From assembly GCA_029776065.1 (NCBI GenBank), contig JARVJP010000011.1:1-64000 (forward strand): a stretch of DNA of 64,000 bases. The letters run 5' to 3'. A program made the position numbers and the translations under genes. Under the pieces are notes generated by a model, which was not told the origin of the DNA, did not search any database, and worked only from the letters and a program-made list of their open reading frames with translations. The first letter of the stretch is position 1, and each line of letters begins with the position of its first letter. The stretch is from Nitrososphaeria archaeon (GTDB lineage Archaea > Thermoproteota > Nitrososphaeria > JACIWG01). Shown in pieces: positions 16,632 to 25,545 of the stretch.

Positions 16632-17295
16632 TGCTACTCACAGTCTCGCTGACTTCGAATATAAATTTTTGCGTGTTCTCAGCTAAGATTTTGTCCTCGT
16701 CCTTTCTAACATGCACCCTTTTTGAGAAGATCTCTTCTAATCCACCTGATATTATTCCTTTTATAACATTATCAGTTACTTGGTTTTTGAATGGTATCTT
16801 AGAAATAGTAATCCCCCCCATCCCTTTCTCATAGTCGATTTGGTTATATTCTAGTTCCCCCCATCTTTTTGCATTAAATATTTGGCTGAAACCAACTATC
16901 GACTGATTCAAGTCTATACCATCTTTCTTAAGGGTTCTCCCATACGTTCTACCTATCGCTAATCCAATGTTAAAAAGTATGACTCCGCCACCAACTCCAA
17001 ATATGTTCTTTATTGTAGATGCTAAGCTGTCCCACTCTGTCGCACTAATCTCTATGAACCCCTCTGAAAGCATTAATGGTGTTTCTTGAATAAACCCTGA
17101 CTTGATTAATTGTTTGTCAACTTCAACCCTATAACCTTTTATTATCCCCTTCTCCTCCATTTTCTTTATCCTCCTAGCAATGGTTCTATCTGATAAGCCA
17201 ACGTTTTGTGCGATCTTCTTACAGTCCATTCGCGCGTTTCTTTTCAAATTCTCTAGAATCTTTATATCAAGAGTATCGACATTAGTGTCACTCAT
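16618..17295 (-). CDS. Winged-helix regulator with a V4R-like ligand-binding domain
   Basis: 225 residues from ATG 17295, chosen because AGGAG lies 6 nt upstream; an in-frame TTG at 17319 would add 8 residues. Residues ~6-60 are an Lrp/AsnC-type HTH (LDIKILENLKRNARMDCKKIA, LSDRTIARRIKKMEEKGIIKGY). Residues ~85-220 have the V4R pattern: FNIGLAIGRTYGRTL, then a WGELE strand pair and GLEEIFSKRVHV. The metal-binding Cys/His of many V4R proteins are not seen. V4R domains bind small hydrophobic ligands, so this is probably the transcriptional output or autoregulator of the operon. A TATA-like TTTTATAA on the minus strand near 17326-17333 is a candidate operon promoter. Confidence 0.65.
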   Translation of the reverse strand: MSDTNVDTLDIKILENLKRNARMDCKKIAQNVGLSDRTIARRIKKMEEKGIIKGYRVEVDKQLIKSGFIQETPLMLSEGFIEISATEWDSLASTIKNIFGVGGGVILFNIGLAIGRTYGRTLKKDGIDLNQSIVGFSQIFNAKRWGELEYNQIDYEKGMGGITISKIPFKNQVTDNVIKGIISGGLEEIFSKRVHVRKDEDKILAENTQKFIFEVSETVSSIDNG

Positions 17296-17616
17296 CGCCT
17301 CTCCTAATATATTTGTCAATAAATGTTATAAAAGACTTTCTATGGCATTAACTTGTCGTTTTTTGACATAATATCTTCAACCTTAATTCCAACTTAAATC
17401 CTAAATTTCACCAATTCAAAATGTATTTTTACACAAGCATGTCATTATTGTTCTGCACCCTCTTAAGTAGAGTAGGAGTATGGTTCTTCCCCTATTGATT
17501 CTTTTGGGAGGCTCTAAAGTGTAGAGCCATTAAGACGACCCATATTTGCAATTTACTCCTTTACCGCGATTATCTATAAATAAAGTTATTTACCTTCTAA
17601 ATATAGCTACGTTGGA
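17296..17616. other. Divergent intergenic region with a 7-bp hairpin
   Basis: About 320 bases between the divergent regulator operon and alaX. It holds the minus-strand promoter near 17326, and a perfect hairpin GGCTCTA/TAGAGCC (17510-17516 and 17522-17528) with a 5-nt loop about 90 nt before alaX. The hairpin could be a small RNA element, a terminator or an operator. No ORF seen. Confidence 0.35.
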
Positions 17617-18366
17617 TTGAATCTCGATGATGTAGTATCAGGGTGTGAGAGTAATAACCCGAAGTATTGGGAGGACCCATACCTTAAACTTAATAAAACA
17701 TTACTTAGGAAGGTCGTCTTTGAAGATAGGAAAGCTGTTTATCTGATTACAGATCCAACCATCTTCCATCCAAAGTATGGTGGCCAACCATCTGATAGAG
17801 GCAAGGTGTATGGTAAAGGCTTCTCTGTAAACATAAACAAAACTATGCGCTATAAGAGGTTTATCGTTCTCTACGGGAAAGTCGAATTTGGTGTTCCTAG
17901 AGAAGGTGATGTTGTAGAAGAGATCGATTGGTCCCTACGCTACACGTTGATGAAACGTCATACTGCCTCACACCTCCTTGATCACACCTTAAGATTGACA
18001 TTAGGATCACATATAGAAACTATAGACTCATGGCTTGGCGATGACTGGTACATCTCTTATAAGGGGCCTCTACCTGCTGAAGAATTGTTAAAGAAGGCGG
18101 TCGAGCTCGAAAACAGTTTGATTAAGGAAGGGTATATCGTGTCTTCTAGACTTGTAAGTAGAGCAAGTCTTCTAGAAGAAGCTAAGAATTCACCTAACCT
18201 CACTCGTCTTCCTGAGCTTGATGTTTATCGCCTAGTAAAAATAAATGGTTTCGAAGATATCGCCTGCAGTGGAACCCATTTGAGGAGCATTTCAGAAATC
18301 GGAAAAGTTATATATATTCGCTCAGAACCTATGCAAGATGGTTTTAGAGTCTACCTGAGCTTATGA
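17617..18366 (+). CDS. alaX: Alanyl-tRNA editing protein AlaX-like
   Basis: 249 residues. Has the editing-domain fold of AlaRS/AlaX with metal-binding motifs HxxxH (RHTASHLLDH, about 113-122) and CxxxH (CSGTH, about 217-221), plus PKYGGQPSDRG typical of the N-terminal barrel. It hydrolyses mischarged Ser- or Gly-tRNA-Ala in the cytoplasm. Length fits the longer AlaX class with the barrel but without a C-terminal coiled coil. Starts with TTG. It is convergent, one base apart, with the dUTPase-like gene. Confidence 0.88.
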   Translation: MNLDDVVSGCESNNPKYWEDPYLKLNKTLLRKVVFEDRKAVYLITDPTIFHPKYGGQPSDRGKVYGKGFSVNINKTMRYKRFIVLYGKVEFGVPREGDVVEEIDWSLRYTLMKRHTASHLLDHTLRLTLGSHIETIDSWLGDDWYISYKGPLPAEELLKKAVELENSLIKEGYIVSSRLVSRASLLEEAKNSPNLTRLPELDVYRLVKINGFEDIACSGTHLRSISEIGKVIYIRSEPMQDGFRVYLSL

Positions 18367-18367
18367 C

Positions 18368-18832
18368 CTACTTGTTTTGATATCTGCCCTTGTACCCAGA
18401 TCTAACGTTCTTCGATCTTATTAGGATGAACTGAACTATCCTTGCTCCCTTCTCGATGACTATCGGGTTATTAACCTTCAAAAGAATTCTTGAGAATCCA
18501 GAATAACCTGAATCCCATAACGCTGCACCTATATACGCACCCAACCTAACAAGTGAGGATCTAGGGAGGCAAAAACCTACTGCGTTTAAAGGCACTATAA
18601 TCCTCTCCCTTACTTGAAAGATATATGTTCCCTCGTTTAAAATGTAAAAACCTTCATCATTTGGGGAAACCTCTACATACTCTGGTAATACTACTCTATC
18701 TTTCAAGATCTGTCCACGCCCTACAATTTTAAAAAGCTTGTGTATTGTTAGGTCTACACCATTGGGTTGAATTTGATCCTCGCACACTCCTTCAACATAT
18801 TTCGCAACATCTTCTCCTGTCAGGACGCTCAA
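18368..18832 (-). CDS. dut: dUTPase / dCTP deaminase family protein
   Basis: 154 residues of the trimeric DCD-DUT family. The core motif RSSLVRLGAYIGAALWDSGYSG holds the usual Arg-Ser-Ser nucleotide-binding turn and the beta-turn with Gly/Tyr. QPNGVDLTI near residue 22-30 is typical of archaeal dUTPase-type members. The deaminase-specific glutamate is not evident at the W-D-S-G site, so dUTP hydrolysis is favoured. It keeps dUTP low and supplies dUMP. Dcd activity cannot be excluded by eye. Confidence 0.8.
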   Translation of the reverse strand: MSVLTGEDVAKYVEGVCEDQIQPNGVDLTIHKLFKIVGRGQILKDRVVLPEYVEVSPNDEGFYILNEGTYIFQVRERIIVPLNAVGFCLPRSSLVRLGAYIGAALWDSGYSGFSRILLKVNNPIVIEKGARIVQFILIRSKNVRSGYKGRYQNK

Positions 18833-18938
18833 GTCTTTCCTATGTGCTCATATTTAACCAAAAGATAAAAGTTTTCAGTAATAAAATGTAGTTAACGATA
18901 AATATATATTTACCAGGAAAACCCCCATTTACCAGCTC

Positions 18939-19060
18939 CCCGGGGTAGCTCAGCCTGGCAGAGCTTCCGGCTGTAGAAGCTTGCCTTGGCAAACCTCATT
19001 CAGCCTGTCAGGCGTACAGAGACCGGAGCGTCGGGTGCTCAAATCACCCCCCCGGGACCA
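18939..19060 (+). tRNA. tRNA-Tyr (anticodon GTA) with a canonical 37/38 intron
   Basis: Acceptor stem CCCGGGG (18939-18945) pairs fully with CCCCGGG (19050-19056), giving the archaeal tyrosine C1-G72 pair, and A73 is the discriminator. Anticodon stem TCCGG/CCGGA; anticodon GTA at 18973-18975. The intron runs from 18977 to 19021 (45 nt), at the usual position one base 3' of the anticodon. T-stem GGGTG/CACCC, with C at position 54 instead of T. CCA follows directly at 19058-19060, so it appears to be encoded, unlike in the Arg gene. Confidence 0.9.
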
Positions 19061-19263
19061 CCAATTGTAGTATAACAGTTTCTCTATAGGTTGACTTCAA
19101 CTGTAACCTTCATCATATGTGGTTTAGAACAAAGTTTCTGGTCGAAGGCTTCTCTAATATTCGGGAAATACGAAAAGAAGGAATAATTTGTTGAAAATAT
19201 AGTGCAATGGAGTATCTGTCTCGTGCTATCTCACTAAACAGTGAAGAATATTGTTGTAAACGT

Positions 19264-19482
19264 TCAACGTCCTAAAACGAATGAAATCATGAATTGGATG
19301 AGCAAATAAGAACCTAAAGCATAGCAGACAATAACCAAGACGATAATGATATCTTTTAAAACCTCTTTAGATATAAAGGAAAGAAGTAGGTTGTTTAACG
19401 TTTTTCCTAGATATTGATCTATACGTCTTATATAGAAAGCAGTTATCTGCTTATTGAAAACGTAATGGTTGTTTAATAGCAT
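19264..19482 (-). CDS. Small membrane protein next to the glycosyltransferase
   Basis: 72 residues. A polar, basic N-terminal half is followed by one long hydrophobic segment (DIIIVLVIVCYALGSYLLI) near the C-terminus. It lies 15 nt downstream of the glycosyltransferase on the same strand, so it is likely co-transcribed and could be an accessory subunit. No family recognised. The start codon is uncertain. Confidence 0.45.
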   Translation of the reverse strand: MLLNNHYVFNKQITAFYIRRIDQYLGKTLNNLLLSFISKEVLKDIIIVLVIVCYALGSYLLIQFMISFVLGR

Positions 19483-19497
19483 AATCCAATACAGGTT

Positions 19498-21696
19498 TTA
19501 TCTAGAAAGTACGAATTTCTTTAGAAGTATAAGTAGTTCTATGCAGAAGGACGCTATTGTCATAGCCCAGATTAGTAACAGTAAATTCGTGAGGGGTGTG
19601 CTCCAAAGTCTACCCGCTAAGTTAAGGTTTTTGGTGAACAAGTCGTAGAAGACCTTTGTAAACACTATTCCACTCATTATGTATAAGGCTAAAAATTTTT
19701 TACTCGCATTTTGTTCTGTCGCTAAAGACAGTTCCTTTCCCTCCTTTATCTCTGCAATTCTGTTTTCAGTGAATTTTTTCGAAATACCATGGCTGGTCTT
19801 CTCCCAGTAAAATGGCTTGGTTATGAGCTGTAACGCTCCCCTCCACGCTCCTATGCTTATTAAAACCCAATAAGCTGGCATCGTAAATGCTAATAGAACT
19901 CCCGAATAATTTCTTTTAACAATCGATGGCACTATGTAAAGTAGTATCTGAACTAGGTTGCCAACTAGTAGGTTGAACATGCAGACGTATATTATTGGGT
20001 AGAAGAAGAGGAAGTCGAATATACCAGGTACCAGCAATGTTAGGATTGTTACTGCCCATAAAAGGGGGTTGATGAGTGGTAGGAAGATATTTCCTCCGAA
20101 CGTGAACTGAAAGAGTAGGAACTTGCTTAAACCCATTTCTGAAATCAGCCTTTTAGGATGCCTCATGTGAACCAGATATGTTTGAATGTGGCCTTTATAC
20201 CATCTGGACCTTTGTCTTATCCAATTCCATAGCCGGCTATTGGCCTCTTCATAGGTATAAGAATTGAGCATGGCTGTCTTCAAATTTCTTCTGGAGATCC
20301 TAATACCAAGGTCTGCATCCTCTGTCACATTATATGGATCCCAGCTTCCAAGATCACGTAATTGTTTTGTTTTAAAGTGGTTGCTTGTACCGCCTAATGG
20401 AATAGGTGCATTCACCCTATCTAATCCTTCTAGGTAGTAATCATACCAGTATGAGTATTCTAGGGAAAACCATTTTGTGAGAATATTCTCGTTTGGGTTG
20501 TAAAAGTTGAGACGTGACTGTAAACAGACGCAGTCTTTCTCACTCAGTGAAAAAGCTATAACTGCCTTTTTAAGTTGATCTGGTTCAGGGTTGTCCTCTG
20601 CATCATATATCACGCAAAACTGTCCCCTTGCTCTTAGAAGGCCGTAGTTGCAGGCGCGTGGTTTAGTTCTTATATCCGCCTCTGGAACTATTATTATGTC
20701 AAAGATCCTTAACAACCTTCTATATTCTTCCTTACTCATATTTGATGGTGTTACCTCTGGTTCTCCAAATAACCCAAGTTTCTCAGCTTCTCTAAGTGTT
20801 TCCTCGTCCCCTTCTTCTATTAATATCTTAACGTCTAACTTATCTTTGGGATAGTCAAGGTTAAAGATGTTCAGTAATATGTTAGGGAGCATTCTTGCTT
20901 CTCTATAGACTGGGATTAGAATTGTGTAAATGGGTAACGTGTCTTCGTCTAAGTTTTCAATGTCCTCTCTTGCTATATTCTTGGTTCTGTGAGAGCCATG
21001 TACTCCTTTGGAGGATATGTAGAACTTGGGCAGATTGACAAATATGTACATTATGTTTATTAACGAAAAAACAAGGATGAAGGACGCAGGATAATTAATT
21101 ATCGCTAGTACCAATATCAACAATGATGAGACTATCACCAAGTACCTTTGCCATGGGTAAAGCACCTGGTAGGCTGATTCATCTGGGCTTCTATAATACA
21201 AGTCCCATAGCGCTCTATTTTTATGAATATCCCTATACACCTTCTCAATAGCCCCTTCAACCGCTTCAATCGATGAAACATAAAGTTCTATTCTCTTATT
21301 TCTAAGCAGGGTTCTAAGAAGTCTAAAAGCACTTATATTTAGTGGATTAGCTGTTACTATAGTGGCTCTACCATCGGTGACCTCTAAAGGTAGAATAAGG
21401 TTCTCTTTTTGGAAACGATATGGGAGCGCTGCTGCTAAATTAAACCTACCCTGCACCTCTTCCTTCGAAAGAAATGGGAGACCAAGTATGTTAGCAAGCT
21501 CTACGAAGAACGACTCATTAACTTTAATCTTATTCTGATTTAAGACGAAAATTAAATTTTCCTCAGTAACCTCTACTTCTTCTAATACTTTAGGGTCAGA
21601 GACCCCACCCTTTTTTAAAAGCGAGATAAGCGTGTCCTTATCTACCATTTTCTCTAGGCTTATCTGTGCCATTCTCGAGTCGTCCAGCTTCTTCAA
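19498..21696 (-). CDS. Membrane GT2 glycosyltransferase with an N-terminal MshEN domain
   Basis: 732 residues. Residues ~20-150 match the MshEN/GspE-N type domain (ILGLPFLSKEEV, LPYRFQKENLILPLEV, GRATIVTANPLN). Two membrane helices follow (~185-235). The GT2 catalytic domain (~255-500) has YTILIPVYREARMLPN, YDAEDNPEPDQ, TEDADLGIR and the processive-type QRSRWYKG. Several C-terminal helices complete a BcsA-like topology. It probably exports a polysaccharide or glycosylates an envelope component. MshEN binds c-di-GMP in some bacterial ATPases; whether it binds a nucleotide here is unknown. TTG start at 21696; an ATG eight codons later is an alternative. Divergent from the large histidine kinase. 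Confidence 0.8.
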   Translation of the reverse strand: MKKLDDSRMAQISLEKMVDKDTLISLLKKGGVSDPKVLEEVEVTEENLIFVLNQNKIKVNESFFVELANILGLPFLSKEEVQGRFNLAAALPYRFQKENLILPLEVTDGRATIVTANPLNISAFRLLRTLLRNKRIELYVSSIEAVEGAIEKVYRDIHKNRALWDLYYRSPDESAYQVLYPWQRYLVIVSSLLILVLAIINYPASFILVFSLINIMYIFVNLPKFYISSKGVHGSHRTKNIAREDIENLDEDTLPIYTILIPVYREARMLPNILLNIFNLDYPKDKLDVKILIEEGDEETLREAEKLGLFGEPEVTPSNMSKEEYRRLLRIFDIIIVPEADIRTKPRACNYGLLRARGQFCVIYDAEDNPEPDQLKKAVIAFSLSEKDCVCLQSRLNFYNPNENILTKWFSLEYSYWYDYYLEGLDRVNAPIPLGGTSNHFKTKQLRDLGSWDPYNVTEDADLGIRISRRNLKTAMLNSYTYEEANSRLWNWIRQRSRWYKGHIQTYLVHMRHPKRLISEMGLSKFLLFQFTFGGNIFLPLINPLLWAVTILTLLVPGIFDFLFFYPIIYVCMFNLLVGNLVQILLYIVPSIVKRNYSGVLLAFTMPAYWVLISIGAWRGALQLITKPFYWEKTSHGISKKFTENRIAEIKEGKELSLATEQNASKKFLALYIMSGIVFTKVFYDLFTKNLNLAGRLWSTPLTNLLLLIWAMTIASFCIELLILLKKFVLSR

Positions 21697-21740
21697 TATC
21701 CGTCAACATTATTGCAAAAATTAGTATATAATTAAGGTTA

Positions 21741-21759
21741 TTCTAGAAATCTTCTAGAA
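21741..21759. promoter_or_regulatory. Tandem palindromes TTCTAGAA in the divergent promoter region
   Basis: Two copies of the 8-bp palindrome, at 21741-21748 and 21752-21759, start 11 bp apart, so they lie on the same face of the helix. They sit between the divergent glycosyltransferase and histidine-kinase genes. The same palindrome appears twice at 57310-57358. Candidate operator; the binder is unknown. Confidence 0.45.
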
Positions 21760-21842
21760 TGTTATTATGCTGTTTTACAGTTGGAATACTCGTATTAAAT
21801 TAATTTTCTGGAGCATGTATCTCATAAATACTTGAGGCGAAT

Positions 21843-24800
21843 TTGCAAGTAAAAGATTTAAACGAGCTCGTTAAGCCATATCATGTATCCCTGATGGTGG
21901 AGCAGGTGCCTTATAGCAATAAATTACATGAACCTATTCAAATACTGCATTTCATTGAAGAGCTCTCCCTTAAAGTTCATAAGCTGTTAGATGATCGCTT
22001 GATCCTAAACACGGTTGCAGATGAATTTGAGAAACGTACTGAATACGGTGTGAGCGTTTTTTTAGTAAATGAGGACGGTCTCTCTCTACGCCTGCTCAAA
22101 TCTTCTACACCTTTTAAAGACCTGGAGAAGGTGAAAAAGCTTAGCCGTATTAGACTTGAAAAAGAGGGCGTTGATTTATCCAGATCGAGGCTCTTTAACC
22201 AAGTGGTTAAGGAGGGAAAGTCTCTTAAAGTTGGAGCGTATGAGTTACTTAGTGATTTAGTCTCAAAACCCTTGTCTTTTTTTGTTTCTAAGATGGTGGG
22301 GTTGACTAGGAAGGAGATGATTTTGGCGCCTATTCATCGAAGTGGTAAAGTTTTTGCTGTGCTCGCAATATCTGGTAACGAGTTTACAGAAAGCTTCATT
22401 CCCTCGATGGCCAACTTATCCCAGCATATCTCATATTCATTGGAGCATGTTGATGAACGTATTAGCCAAACTAAAGTTGAAGAGGCTCTTCTACTTGAAC
22501 TGAAAAAGTTCCAGCGATACTTGAACACTATGGACGTAATTATGCTGGTTTTAGACTCGAACTTGGTCGTGCTTGAGATAAACCAGAAAGGGTGTGAATT
22601 ACTCGGTTCCCCTGCTAGTGAGGTCGTTGGGGAAGGTTTTGTTACCAAATTTGTATCCCTTAACAAGAGGAAGGAGGTTCAAGCTGTTCTTAGAAACATG
22701 GTCTCTAAGGGGACTCAGTCTGTTGGACAATACGAAGATTTACTTGTTTCTAAAGATGGGCAGGAGCATGTCATATTGTGGTGTAACACGCCCCTTAAGG
22801 ACTCCAATGGTAAAGTTGTTGGTATTTTATGTTCAGGCGTTGATATTAGTAAGAGAAAGGAGGATGAGAATAGTCTTCAGGAGAGTTACCGCTCTCTCTT
22901 AGATTTGGTGAACCACCTTCAAGGAGTAGTTTATCGTCGTTTTAATGATAGGGAGTTTAAAGTGGAGTTCATAAGTGATGGATGTTGTTCTCTAACAGGC
23001 TATAACCCTGCTGATTTGACAGGTAGTAAGAGGTTATCATACAGTCAGATAATATACCCTGAGGACCTAGATCTCGTTCGGAAAAAGGTTCAAGAAGGAT
23101 TAAAGCAGTTCAACCAATTCCAAGTTGAATACAGAATTATTACTGCAAGAGGCGAAATAAAATGGGTTATGGACAGGGGAAAAGTTGTTCAAATCGGATC
23201 AGATGGTATCGCTATGGTTGAAGGCTTTATTACCGATATCACTGACAAGATGAGTGCCGTTGAGGATCTTAAACGGTCCGAGGAACGTTTTAGGGCCCTT
23301 TCCGATAACTCTTCTGACATTATATTTCTCTACGATGTCAAAAAAGGTTTCGAATACGTAAATCCGACTTCGAGTAGGATAATTGGCTACTCTCCTGAAG
23401 AGTTTTACTCCGATAAAAACCTACTCTTTAAGATCGTACATTTAGAAGATTCTAAGAGACTAACGCAGACATTCGAAGAAGCGACTGAGTACAGAAGGCC
23501 TGTAACTAAAGAAGTTAGATGGATACATAAAAATGGAGGTGTTGTTTGGACTGAGTACACAGTAATACCCATATACAATAAATCAGGTGAACTTATTGCT
23601 ATAGAAGGAATTCTAAGGGATATAATAGAAAGGAGGAATTTGGAAGCTGAGAGGAGAAGGTTCGAGGATAGACTTTCTGCGCTAAGTTTTTATGAGGGAA
23701 CCTTGAACACAGCTCGAAACCTTCAACAACTTTATGAACTCACTTTAGACGCTATTGTCAAGTCTTTAGGTTTCGAATACGCGGTGTTTATGGTCGTTGA
23801 TAAGGGTGGTTTAAAGCCTGTCTGTCAAAGAGGGCACAGTAAGCTGCTATTTTCACAGCTTCCTCTAGATGGTTCGAAGGGTGGGTTAATAGCAAGGGTT
23901 GTGGCGACAAAGAAGACCATGCTAGTTCAAAATGTATGGGATATTAAGGACTATATTGAGATCTTTCCTGGAATAAGATCAGAAATATGTACACCTGTTA
24001 TAGTCGAAGACGAGATTGTCGGCGTTTTAGATGTAGAGAGCAAGAAGATCAATGCCTTTGATGAGAAAGATGCTAAGCTAATTGAAATTTTAGCCTCACA
24101 TATGGCAACAGCGATCAGTAACAAAGAAAAACAAATGGAAATAGAAAGAAGATCTAACCAGCTCACTTCCCTTTTAAGAAACTCTGCTAAAATGTTGAGT
24201 ATAACAGATCTGCGTAATCGTTTGCAAGTGATCGCTGAATCTATACAAGAATTAGGGTGGAGAAGGGTTGTTATCTCATTAAGAGATGAAAACTTAGCTA
24301 TTAAAAGCCAGGATGGCATGGTTTGCGCTGGTCTCACACCAGAAGAAAGAGACTTCCTGTGGCGTAACCAAAACCCTGAGCTTTGGAGGGAACGCCTAAG
24401 TCCTGAATATAAAAGGTTCAAAATAGGGCAGTTCTACTATCTCCCATGGAGTGACCCTTGGGTTAGAGAAAGGTTTGAGGCAACAACGATTCCAAGTAAA
24501 TTGGCGCCAGAGGATATGGTGAACTGGGACCCCCAAGACATACTTTATGCCCCGCTCACTCTAGCAGATGGTAAGATCGTTGGAATCGTTAGTATTGACG
24601 ATCCTGTTGATGGAAAGAAACCAACAAGGGACTCCCTTGCTCCTTTAGAACTTTTCCTCACTCAAGCAGCGGTTGCTATAGAGAACGCTCAGCTAATACG
24701 AGAGTTAAATAATGCGACAAACCAAGTCAAAGAGTACGCTGATCTTTTGGAGCAAAAAGTTGATCAAAGGACAAAGGAACTTATTGAGGCTCAAAATAAG

Positions 24801-25514
24801 CTTATCAAGTCTGAAAGGCTTGCTGCAATAGGAGAGGTGGCTGCTATGGTAGGCCACGATCTGAGAAACCCATTGCAGGTGATCGTTTACACTCTATTCT
24901 TAGCAAATGAAATGTTCAAGAGGATTTCTCCTGAGGTGAGAAAGATCATGGAACAGCAAGGAGTGATTGAGATGCTAGAAAGGATAGGGGAACAGGTAAC
25001 ATATATGAACAAGATCGTCTCCGATCTACAGGATTACGCCAAACCTCTTAAGCCTGAACTCCTAGAAACGAGTCTTTCTCAAATCATCAACACAATACTA
25101 GCCACGATAACGGTGCCTGAAAAGATAAAGGTCAACATCGAAGTTGCTGAAGACTTCCCCAAGATACCGATGGATAAGGCCATGATAAGAAGGGTGCTGA
25201 CTAACTTGATTACGAACGCAATCCAAGCAATGCCGGATGGAGGTGAGCTTACAATTAAATCTTCGATCGAGGGAGACATGGCTGTAATAAGTGTCAAAGA
25301 CACAGGCGTAGGTATTGCGAAGGAGAATATCGACAAACTTTTTCAGCCTCTCTATACAACTAAGTCAAAAGGACAGGGACTCGGTTTGGCTGTTAGTAAG
25401 CGTTTGATCGACGCCCACGAAGGCTCCATTGAAGTCGAAAGCGAAGTCAACAAAGGTTCTACATTCACGATAAAGTTGCCATTTAGAAAGTTAAAATACT
25501 CCCAGAACGATTAG
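21843..25514 (+). CDS. Soluble multi-sensor histidine kinase (GAF, three PAS, two GAF)
   Basis: 1223 residues from a TTG start, without membrane helices. Order by sequence: GAF-like (~30-195), PAS (~219-340), PAS with PAC (~350-470), PAS with PAC (~476-600), GAF (~616-762), GAF (~780-950), a coiled coil (~960-995), HisKA with H-box GHDLRNPL (His near 1005), and HATPase (~1103-1217; N-box NLITNAIQAMPDGG, G1 DTGVGI, G2 GQGLGLAVS). It integrates several cytoplasmic cues. The response regulator follows after a few bases, making a complete two-component pair. The bacterial-type design suggests ancient transfer. Confidence 0.9.
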   Translation: MQVKDLNELVKPYHVSLMVEQVPYSNKLHEPIQILHFIEELSLKVHKLLDDRLILNTVADEFEKRTEYGVSVFLVNEDGLSLRLLKSSTPFKDLEKVKKLSRIRLEKEGVDLSRSRLFNQVVKEGKSLKVGAYELLSDLVSKPLSFFVSKMVGLTRKEMILAPIHRSGKVFAVLAISGNEFTESFIPSMANLSQHISYSLEHVDERISQTKVEEALLLELKKFQRYLNTMDVIMLVLDSNLVVLEINQKGCELLGSPASEVVGEGFVTKFVSLNKRKEVQAVLRNMVSKGTQSVGQYEDLLVSKDGQEHVILWCNTPLKDSNGKVVGILCSGVDISKRKEDENSLQESYRSLLDLVNHLQGVVYRRFNDREFKVEFISDGCCSLTGYNPADLTGSKRLSYSQIIYPEDLDLVRKKVQEGLKQFNQFQVEYRIITARGEIKWVMDRGKVVQIGSDGIAMVEGFITDITDKMSAVEDLKRSEERFRALSDNSSDIIFLYDVKKGFEYVNPTSSRIIGYSPEEFYSDKNLLFKIVHLEDSKRLTQTFEEATEYRRPVTKEVRWIHKNGGVVWTEYTVIPIYNKSGELIAIEGILRDIIERRNLEAERRRFEDRLSALSFYEGTLNTARNLQQLYELTLDAIVKSLGFEYAVFMVVDKGGLKPVCQRGHSKLLFSQLPLDGSKGGLIARVVATKKTMLVQNVWDIKDYIEIFPGIRSEICTPVIVEDEIVGVLDVESKKINAFDEKDAKLIEILASHMATAISNKEKQMEIERRSNQLTSLLRNSAKMLSITDLRNRLQVIAESIQELGWRRVVISLRDENLAIKSQDGMVCAGLTPEERDFLWRNQNPELWRERLSPEYKRFKIGQFYYLPWSDPWVRERFEATTIPSKLAPEDMVNWDPQDILYAPLTLADGKIVGIVSIDDPVDGKKPTRDSLAPLELFLTQAAVAIENAQLIRELNNATNQVKEYADLLEQKVDQRTKELIEAQNKLIKSERLAAIGEVAAMVGHDLRNPLQVIVYTLFLANEMFKRISPEVRKIMEQQGVIEMLERIGEQVTYMNKIVSDLQDYAKPLKPELLETSLSQIINTILATITVPEKIKVNIEVAEDFPKIPMDKAMIRRVLTNLITNAIQAMPDGGELTIKSSIEGDMAVISVKDTGVGIAKENIDKLFQPLYTTKSKGQGLGLAVSKRLIDAHEGSIEVESEVNKGSTFTIKLPFRKLKYSQND

Positions 25515-25545
25515 AATTGTGGTAAAAAAAGGAGGGACATATAAG

